Assembly: GCA_963682055.1 (NCBI GenBank)
Contig: OY821743.1
Coordinates: forward strand, 37,224,567-37,288,566
Direction: 5' to 3'
From: Primula veris
Lineage: Eukaryota > Streptophyta > Magnoliopsida > Ericales > Primulaceae
Length of the DNA stretch: 64,000 bases
Shown one piece after another: positions 48,998 to 57,778 of this stretch. The stretch's first letter is position 1, and the number at the start of each line of letters is the position of its first letter. Both the position numbers and the translations under genes were made by a program. The notes beneath the pieces are model-generated. The model searched no databases and was not told the DNA's origin. It saw nothing but the letters and a program-made list of their open reading frames with translations.

Positions 48998-50660
48998 CTG
49001 CTTGTGTTTGTTGGTTAATTTCATGTTTTGTTTCGTTAGACCAACCATGTTCTCGGTTTTCGATTCCCCATATCAATCTAAAAATTTTATAGTCAGCATG
49101 CCCAAGTTAAATTTATCGCCCACTCGGTACTTGTATGGGTATGTTTTTCACTAAAATGTAATAATTCGTGATGACCAAGTTAAACCAACTGATAAAGTGT
49201 GACAATACATTTATGATGTTTCTTCTACTGGGTTTACTTGAGTTTTGACTGGGTAACTAAATTGTTTCAACATTGGAATGAATTAAGTTTATTTGGAGAA
49301 AGTTAAACCAATCGGTTGTTTTTCTTTTTCAGCTTTTTAATTTTTTACATACAACTGTTTTGAATATTTTTCGGTTGAATATTTTGTAACTGTTTCAATC
49401 AAAGACTATTTAAAACTATTTTTAAGAAAAAAAAAAAAACCATGCATACTAATCAACATGCTCCAAACTATTTGACAGGTTTTTCTGAATTATTGGAATT
49501 CTTTCGTTCTCCGGTTTTTTTAATAGTATCCCACAATATGAATGATCCGTCTGCGACAACAAACATGATGGGACTGCATGTACTTTCTTTGTTTCCACTT
49601 TCGTGTTTATTTGTATTAATTTTTACGAATTTTCTATTTATGGATTGTGCTATTTTAAGTAGTCTGTACCTTACCTTAGTGACAACCTTTTTATCAACTT
49701 TATGTGTTTTTCTAAGAAAATGAAAGAAAAAGATAAGTGTTTTTGATATAAGGGTGGACTCCTTCAAGATCACCAATGGGTGTTGATACGGGTTGGTCGT
49801 TACTAGCTTTCACATATTTTATATCATTGTTTGAGTATTTATTTTATCGTTTACACATTAAATTTGTGAAGTAAAGAAATTTCTTAAGAAGCAAAAAAAA
49901 AAAAAAACAGGATGAAAGAAACATGATATTTTCTTTCGTTTGTTATATAACGAGGATTATTTCAACCTTAGCATTTTGTACATTTTTGAAGCAGAATGGT
50001 AATTTATCTTCTATTTTCAGGGAAATGAACTAGTAGTAAGTAGTAAACATTTCAAACTATCCAATGACCCAATACACATAACTTGGCTAGTGGTCATGAG
50101 TTGCATGCAACTACATGAGTTTGGGGATTCGATTTTATAGGGGATGGAGTGAAATTCTAAGATCCTCTCTATTAGACGTAAAAATAACGTTTCGAACATG
50201 CAAAATAGTGAATGACATGAAAATTCACGTATTCCCATTTCAGCCGTTAAATTTGGAGTCGACTACCGAACCTTTGTACATAAGCCGTTTAAAGAAATCT
50301 TCTATATGCAATTTCCTACCTAGAAGTGAATGCTATTGCTAATCATAAAAAACTTTGTTTGTAAACGCGCTTTTTATGTGTTGATATAGATTTCAATCTG
50401 TTAAGAGTTTCTTAACTTCTTTATATCTTCCCATTGATTTTTGGCACTATGGAAAATTTACAATTAAGAATTGCGCTGTCTTTTTCTAGGCATATTTTCT
50501 CAATCCATTCATTTTGGCACCTATTAGTTACAGTTCGTAATTAATAGGTGCAATTTTGACTTTTTTGTTCTCTTTCTCTCGTGCCCTAGAATCCTAAATT
50601 AAACACACCCCCCTCTCTCTATATATATATATGTACCAAGTCTGATTGGTGACTCTGCTA
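48998..50660. other. Subtelomeric AT-rich DNA, no recognised gene
   Basis: Open stretches at 49442-49723 and 50115-50342 are short and match no family I know; the second has a Met-rich, basic composition. 50588-50660 contains the leader AATCCTAAATTAAACACACC plus TCTGATTGGTGACTCTGC, which recurs near 52204 and partly at 29260. Otherwise nothing is seen. Confidence 0.4.
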
Positions 50661-50861
50661 ATAGATATATAGATAGATAGAGAGGGAGGTGCAATGACAT
50701 GTTTACGTGGGGGAACGAGCTTCATCGATCTATATATTCACCATCTTTTTATTTGGTTAGTCTATTCTTCATTTCGGTCTTTTTTTCATTCACTCGTTTT
50801 TTATTGTCTATTTCATTTATATTATTACACTTTATGCATACCACTGTTAATTAGTACTCCA

Positions 50862-50910
<49 letters not shown>

Positions 50911-51559
50911 ATAAATTAGGCTTAACTTTACTGCTATATCTTATTTACCGTATACTTAGCAATTATTCTGACATGTATGTTATAATTCTATTTTATATAG
51001 GAGTGGTATTAAATTAAATCAATTAATAATGGAGTTAGTAGTATAATAAGTAAAGAAGTGAGAAAAAGGATATAGAGTAAATGAGGGAGGGAGGGAGGTG
51101 AATCAAATCAAATTAAATTAAAATCGGATTTTCCCAACAATTCGCTTCTTCTTTTCTTTCTCGTCAGACATATTACAATACAATACAATATATATATAGA
51201 GAGAGAGAGAGAGAAGGTTTAATTGGAGCTAGAGAGAGACAGAGAGAGGGTTTGATAATAAAATCTGTGGTAAATCTTACAACAAACCCATCACGGAAAT
51301 TGAAATTGAAATTGATTTAATAATAATAATAATAAAAAAAAATAGTAATGGAAGAATCTAAACAACAACAACAGCAGCAGCGTCAACAGACATCATCTGG
51401 TAATTTTATTACTTCTCTATTTATTCCAATTCAATCATTTTTTTTTTGTTATTATTATTATTTGTTTGTGGTGGTTTTATTTATTTTTGTTTATTGTTAA
51501 TCCTTTCTCTCTAATCAATCTCAATCAATTAGGGTTTCAATCTCTCTCTCTTAATAATT

Positions 51560-51609
<50 letters not shown>

Positions 51610-53410
51610 ATATAATCCCTTTCTAAGAGAGATTGAATTAATTGACCTAATTCTTGTTGTTCTTGTTATTTTGTATAAATATATATTATTATATTCAAAA
51701 CAAAACCCCTACTCATGACTTGATTATGTTACATTTTTCTTTTTCTTATTCTATTAATTTAATTTAATTTAATTTTAGGGATGGGTTCGTTCCATTCAAC
51801 CCACCACATCCTCAGTTTTCTTTTAATTTTAAGAGGACTAATTCATTTTAGAGAACACATTTTTTTTCTTTCCGTTTTAGTATCAATCCACGCATGGATG
51901 AGAGTGTTAACATTTTCAAACTTATTTTAATTTAATTTTGTCACCCAACCCACACACTCGTTATCGTTATCTATTTATGCACTCTACTCTACATCTGGTT
52001 TACCGTCCCTTTAGTTTTATTTACCATTGGTCATTTATGAGTCAGAACCCATGTCCATTTTTGATGTATTAACTCTCTCATTTTGTTATATATATATATA
52101 TATGCCCACTGTCTCAGCTATTTACACACACATCTATTAATTTTTTTTTCGGTGAGATAATTTAAACACAGGGCGGCTGTTCTTTCTCTCTCTCCTGCCC
52201 CCAGGATCCCAAATTAAACACCTCTCTCCTCTCTCTCTCTCTATATATATATATACATGTATCAAGCCTGATTGGTGACGCTACTAATAATCTAGTCGCC
52301 ATGTCAACACTCTTTTGGGTACTTATCTATCTATTTTCCATTCATTTAATTCTATTCTGCTTAATAAAAGCTATGGGTGTTTGTTGTTGGCTTTGATTTA
52401 AGTATTTTAATTATATTTGCTTTTTTAAATTACTTTTTGTAGTGTGCTTGTTTAACAACTAATTTTCCTTTTAGTTTTTTTTAGGGTTTTGCTTAGTAAA
52501 AGCTATGGGTGGTTATTTGTTGGCTTTTTTTAGTTTCTTTTTGCCTGTTTGGCAACTGCTTTTTTCTCCCCTTTCTATAGGGCTTTGCTTAAGAAAAGCT
52601 ATGTGTGTTTGATTGGTTGGTTTTTGTTATGTGCTTTTATGGGAACTACATTTTTCCGTAGCATTTTGCTTAATAAAAGGTATGGATGTTTGGTTTATTG
52701 GCTTTTCTTAGCTATTATAAACCTAGCTTTTGGGTCAAAAAAGCTGAAAACAGCTCAATTGCGAAGAAGGTAGAAATTTAGAGATTCTTTTAGCTTTTCA
52801 CTTAAAATTTATCATAAACAGAGATTTAGGGATTCTTTTAGCTTTTCACCTAAAATTTAGCGTGCTTATCTATCTATCTTCCATTCATTTATCCATCTGC
52901 TTGTTATTTATTGTAGTTTTCATTTATTTTGCCATAATATGTCTTCACTCCATTTGTTGTCGAATGGATGTGTGTGTATATATATATATCTTGCCTTTAT
53001 TTATGGTTGTAGAACTTGAAGTGTTAATTGTTTACTGTAGTTTAAATGAACTGGTTTTTTGTTTTGTTTTCTTAATTTTCTGGCATGTTTATGTCTCTAT
53101 ATTTCAGAACATTAAAAACTAATTGGATGTTCTCGTAATATAAATAAATATTCTGCACTTCTATACCTTGGTTTCCAATTTTTTTCAAACCTAATCAACG
53201 CTGTTTTCGACACGTCTTTGTTGATTTGTTATTTTTATATTATAGGCAGAGTTTTTATAAATTAAATTATTGTAGATTTTCGTTTAGTTTAAGTTCATTT
53301 TCTGTTGTCCTATGCTACCTATTTATATGAATGTTGATCTTGCCAAAGGCTGTTTGATTTGTCTATGTCCCTATTTAATACCAGTTTTACTAGAAATCTA
53401 AAGTATTGAG
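50661..53410 (+). repeat. Segmental duplication, distal copy (in two blocks)
   Basis: 50661-50998 and 52862-53410 together match 23756-24880 in order and orientation. The 1.86 kb between the blocks holds the leader and first exon of the small spliced gene and a local repeat, and has no counterpart at 24 kb. TA microsatellites lie at 50866-50908 and 51562-51602. Confidence 0.78.
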
Positions 53411-54297
53411 TTTTTAATATTTGGTTTTTATTACTTGGGTTTACTACTTGCTTATTAGTTTTTTTCCCTGGAATTACTGTAAACAAATAAACTGTTTATG
53501 TTATGTGTTATATTAATTGACACACTTCATATTCACATTTGAAGGTCCTCAAATTGGCTTTAACTTAAAAACCCCCCATTTTTTTCCCCTAATAAAAATT
53601 GGGTTTTTTATTTTTATTTATTTCTTCCACAATACATAAATTCAAACATATTGATACTCAAATATTCATCCAAGTAAACAAATATTTCAGATCTAATAGC
53701 GTCTGATTGTATTCCAAAATGGGGAGGTTCTTTGAAATTAGGCGAACTAGTTAAACTAAAAACAGCAATCGCAGTTGGAATTAGGGTAAGAAAGCTAATA
53801 CTTATTCATTAGGAAATTATTCTGCAAGAGTATATCCCTTTTCTTTCATCTTCCTTATACAGGATTTAGGCTTATATTGAGTTATTATGTATTTGTCATT
53901 GCTGGGACCTTTGAGGAAAAGAATCATGTGCAACACCAAACTATGGCCCGTGTCCTCTTACCTTTATTCTTTTGTTTTTATCCGCATTTTTGTACCTTAA
54001 TGTGGACAACATTACTTATGCTGTTTAAATTACTTATCGCTTAAATCAGACAATTGCACATGGAAGTCACACTGAACTGATATTTCCATTTTCTCTGTAG
54101 AAATAATCTCTCTAGTTTTATTGAACAGCCTAGTTGCAGGTTTTATAGATTTTCGAGTGCTGAGTTTGCTTTCAATTCATTTTTCTGTTCTTAACCTTGA
54201 ACTTGTGGATTTGGTTCAGGTCAGGGGTAATGCGGTCAATCAAGTTATTGAGAACCTTTTTCGGAATGCGAAGTTAAAATTAGAAAAGCTGCCATAG
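51348..54297 (+). CDS. Unrecognised small spliced protein, 74 residues
   Basis: Three exons join in phase with good splice sites: 51348-51399 (ATG, Gln-rich MEESKQQQQQQRQQ), 53691-53785 and 54220-54297 (stop TAG). The second and third give DLIASDCIPKWGGSLKLGEL, VKLKTAIAVGIR, then RGNAVNQVIENLFRNAKLKL. No internal stop. A GA-rich, TATA-containing leader precedes the ATG, as expected of a real promoter and UTR. The short basic C-terminal half has the look of a conserved small protein, but I cannot name the family. The C-terminus may also be cut short, since truncated gene pieces surround it. It lies 275 bp upstream of the TWINKLE remnant. Confidence 0.5.
52359..52860 (+). repeat. Imperfect tandem repeat of about 80-130 bp, four units
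   Basis: GCTTAATAAAAGCTATGGGT and variants start at 52359, 52491, 52587 and 52668. Each is followed by GTTTGTTTGTTGGCTTTT-like text and a T-rich GGCAACTRCTTTTTC segment. A further duplication (GAGATTTAGGGATTCTTTTA; 52780 and 52820) follows. It is in the large first intron of the small spliced gene. Confidence 0.6.
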
Positions 54298-54571
54298 ATT
54301 TTGGCATAAAACTGTATGTTTACCTTTGCCATCTCTTAAATAGGCAGATGTATTATGAAGTTGTGCCTGAAACGACATATTTAATATCAGCGTGATATGT
54401 GGCACACTGATATTAAATGGAATTATGTGTCCTTAGTAGGAGTAATGGAGTTATTGATTGCTTTAATAACTTAACATTTAAAGTTCCAAAGAGGATTAAC
54501 AAGTCTACAATATAAAAGGAGTGGCTACTAAAACGTAACCCATAAAGTGAAGTCCTGCTTCATTGGTTTAG

Positions 54572-56160
54572 GTTCGGGAGCATGCAAGAAAACTTCTGGA
54601 GAAAAACATTGGAAAGCCTTTCTTTGGTACGAGGTAAGCGGTGTTATCAATTGTGTTTTGTGTTTTCAGTTACGATGTACAATATCTTTCTTTGTTGGTC
54701 ATTAATACTAATAATATACTACAAGGATGAGAGTGGATGTCCGATATTCAGTTATTTGGTTTGTTTCCTTATGCTACTTGAGAACTGAATTTACAGAGAT
54801 AAGGATTTATTTCTGTCATTGAAAGTTAACAACCTGAAGTGTATTAGCAACATTTCTTTAGTGAACTAAACAATTTATAATCTGTACGATATGAGCAGTA
54901 TGGCGATTGGAAGAGTCAACTACGTTATGAAGTTGTAACATATAAGTCTTGATGTTTCCACTTCCGGTACTTTAGTCAAATAAGAACCCAAAATCCTGTA
55001 TCATAGTTTTGTTGTACCAAGGTGTCTGCGTTTATCTGGTTTGACAATGGCGTTCTTGCATCGGTCTCTTTTTGGCCATGCTTATGCTTTGACTTATTCG
55101 TACACCAGTTCTATTATGACATATAGATAGGTTTTTCTATGTTTGTGTATAAAAAAACTTCAGAAGAGATTAGAAGTAACCCCTGGATGATTTTAATATT
55201 CTTTTTTGCTATTGTATTACTGGCTCACTGTAGGTATGGTGAATTTGCGGAGAGGATGAGTGCTGACGAGCTGCAACAAGGAAAAAAATGGCTGAATGAT
55301 ACATTTCACCTTATAAGGTTAGTTCAGATTTTTTTTGGGAAATTACTCAAATATGCAACATCCTTAAAACGGTTTTCTGTTTTCTGTAACGCAGTAAATG
55401 ATTTTTAGCTTATACCATGTTAGCTGTTGAGTAGCTGTGCATCTTCATCCATATATTTACTGACTTTAGTTTAGTTCTACAAATATACTGGGTGTAGGTA
55501 GTAGACGTAAGCCGGTGTCACTATTATTTAATTAACCAAAGATAACAGTGATTAGTACTCAACTTGCTGCTATTTTTATTTTATTTTTATGGAAAATGAA
55601 ATACTATTAGATCTTACTAAAAATATTTTTAAGTTTTATCTGATCTTAAGTTTACATTGTTAACTGTATTGAATCATTGTACATCTTAAATCATATGTTA
55701 GTTTCTAAGCTGTGAGAAAATGACCGAAATGGATGTGAACAAGGAGAGAAAAATCGATACAAAATGAATGTTATAAAAACCTGTTTGTCCTCTTTCTTTC
55801 TCATTTTCATTTTCTTCTTTTTCTTTCTTGGTTGAACAAGTTATGTAACAGTAATTGCTCACATCTCAGACAGTGTAGGTGGCTTAGTTTGGGTTGGTGT
55901 TCAAAATCCTTATTGTGCAGTATCTTACAATGAATTTTGCTCTTTGTTAAAATGTATTTACCATTCTACAATGTTTTTATTTTGTTATATCTCACACATG
56001 TATGATAGCATTGTAATTTGTAAACTAGGTGTGAGAACGATTCTCTTCCAAGTATAGAGTGGGTTTTTGATCTTGCAAAAGCTGCAGTTTTGAGGCAAGG
56101 GGTTAATGGAGTCGTCATTGACCCTTACAATGAACTTGATCATCAGCGCAAGATCAGCAT
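54572..56160 (+). pseudogene. TWINKLE: TWINKLE primase-helicase fragment (helicase core exons)
   Basis: Three exons join in phase: 54572-54633, 55234-55317 and 56039-56160. They encode VREHARKLLEKNIGKPFFG, RMSADELQQGKKWLNDTFH and SLPSIEWVFDLAKAAVLRQG ending in GVVIDPYNELDHQR. This is the RecA-like helicase domain of the plant organellar TWINKLE protein, including the Walker B segment. The exon with Walker A (GIPNSGKSEW-type), the primase half and everything after DHQR are missing: 56161-56615 holds no further coding text before telomere-like repeats start. The exons themselves have no stops or shifts, so the truncation is recent or the piece is transcribed. A chromosome break at this point, healed by telomeric sequence, would explain the missing 3' end. 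Confidence 0.85.
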
Positions 56161-56615
56161 GTGAGTTTCACATAATTTTTCTCTACAATAACATAAAGTG
56201 ATGCAATTTCCATTTTCTGTGTGATATTCCAAGACCTTTTTTTATGGATTAGGGTGTTTGGTTAGTGAAATAATAGTGATCAATCATTAATTCATGCAAG
56301 ACCTTGTTACAGTATACTCCTATTATTTTTAAGTTTCTATATTTCCTTTGGATGTCTACTCTTGGTGGTATAATTCTAACTTGATCTTTTATTAAGCCTG
56401 TGGCTTGTATGTTTGGTTCCATTATAAAATAGAAAAGAGTTGTTCGTAGCTTTGGATGAATCTTAAAAATAAAGCTTGCAGGCTCAGTTGAAAGATGATA
56501 CTAAGGTGGCCATGAATCTTACCCATATTTTGGCATAATCATATAAGTAAAAGTAATTTTCGCTTTCTATATTGCGTCTGAATAGTGAGACAATAAATCA
56601 GGACTTAATTCATTT

Positions 56616-56967
56616 AGGGTTTTAGGGCTTAGGGATTTGGGCTTAATGGTTTAGGGTTCGGGGCCCTAGGGTTTTAGGGGTTGGGGGTTGGGGGTCAGGG
56701 GTCCCAGGGGTCTTGGGGTTTAGGGGTCCCAGGGGTTTAGGGTTTCGGGTTTCGGGTTTGGGGCTAAGGGGTGAGGGCTCAGGGTTGAGGGTTAGGGTTT
56801 TAGGGCTCGGGGGGTTTGAGGGTTTAGGGGTTGGGGGTTTGGGGTTTAGGGTTTTGGGGTTTTGGGGTTTGGGGGTCTGGGGTTCCAGGGGTTCCTGGGT
56901 TTAGGGTTTAGGGTTTAGGGTCTAGGGTCTAGGGTCTAGGGTCTAGGGTCTAGGGTCTAGGGTCTGG
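56616..56967 (+). repeat. Degenerate G-rich telomere block with TCTAGGG x6
   Basis: About 300 bp of mixed TTTAGGG, TTGGGG, TCAGGGG and TCCCAGGGG variants ends with three TTTAGGG units and six perfect TCTAGGG units (56921-56962). The orientation is terminal. It starts 450 bp after the last TWINKLE exon. Confidence 0.9.
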
Positions 56968-57235
56968 AAACAAACAAAATTAAATCATAACATTAAATAA
57001 ATATAATTTAATGTAAAAAACAAATCTCAAATCTTTATTCATTAAAATAATAAGTTGATGACAATAACATCAATGACGCATCTTGTATTCTCATATTGTA
57101 ATTCCTCATTATGTATAATTAAACAATCAGTTTCACATATTTATGATGAAGAATGTACAACAATATCCAATACAAAAGCATGCAACCCAATTTTGATAAC
57201 ATTAAAACTCAGATAACACAAAAATAAGCTCTAAA
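56968..57235. other. AT-rich spacer within the telomeric repeats
   Basis: A 268-bp AT-rich, non-repetitive island (AAACAAACAAAATTAAATCA at the left, AAAAATAAGCTCTAAAGGG at the right). No reading frame or known element is seen. Its boundaries against G-rich repeats are sharp on both sides. Confidence 0.6.
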
Positions 57236-57490
57236 GGGTTTAGGGGTTAGGGTTTAGGGGTTAGGGTTTAGGGTTTAGGGGTTTAGGGTTTAGGGTTTAG
57301 GGTTTAGGGTTTTAGGGTTTTAGGGTTTTAGGGTTTAGGGTTTAGGGTTTAGTGTCTGGGGTCTGGGGTCTGGGGTCTGGGGTCTGGGGTCTGGGGTCTG
57401 GGGTCTGGGGCCTGGGGGCCTGGGGGCCTGGGGCCTGGGGCCTGGGTCCCCGGGGTCCCCGGGGGCCCCGGGGGCCCCGGGTCCCCGGGG
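57236..57490 (+). repeat. Proximal telomeric block with GC-rich TCTGGGG/CCTGGGG core
   Basis: TTTAGGG, TTAGGGG and TTTTAGGG units (57236-57350) pass into eight TCTGGGG units (57355-57410), then CCTGGGGG and CCTGGGG, and finally a very GC-rich stretch of GGGTCCCCGGGGTCCCC-like text (to 57490). The block has a high density of G runs. Confidence 0.9.
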
Positions 57491-57778
57491 TTTAGGGTTT
57501 AGGGTTTAGGGTTTTAGGGCTTAGGGTTTTAGGGCTTAGGGCTTAGGGCTTAGGGCTTAGGGCTTAGGGCTTAGGGCTTAGGGCTTAGGGCTTAGGGCTT
57601 AGGGCTTAGGGGCTTAGGGGCTTAGGGGCTTAGGGGCTTAGGGGCTTAGGGGCTTAGGGGCTTAGGGGCTTAGGGGCTTAGGGGCTTAGGGGCTTAGGGC
57701 TGAGGGCTTCAGGGCTTCAGGGCTTCAGGGCTTCAGGGCTTCAGGGCTTCAGGGCTTCAGGGCTTCAGGGCTTCAGGC
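57491..57778 (+). repeat. Ladder of locally amplified telomere variants
   Basis: After a few TTTAGGG and TTTTAGGG units come ten CTTAGGG (57535-57604), eleven CTTAGGGG (57605-57692), one CTTAGGG, one CTGAGGG, eight CTTCAGGG (57707-57770) and one CTTCAGG. Each class differs from the previous by one or two changes and is locally homogeneous. Confidence 0.93.

Noticed and set aside
56713..56904. Open frame of 63 Gly-rich codons
   Set aside because: Translation of the degenerate G-rich telomere block.
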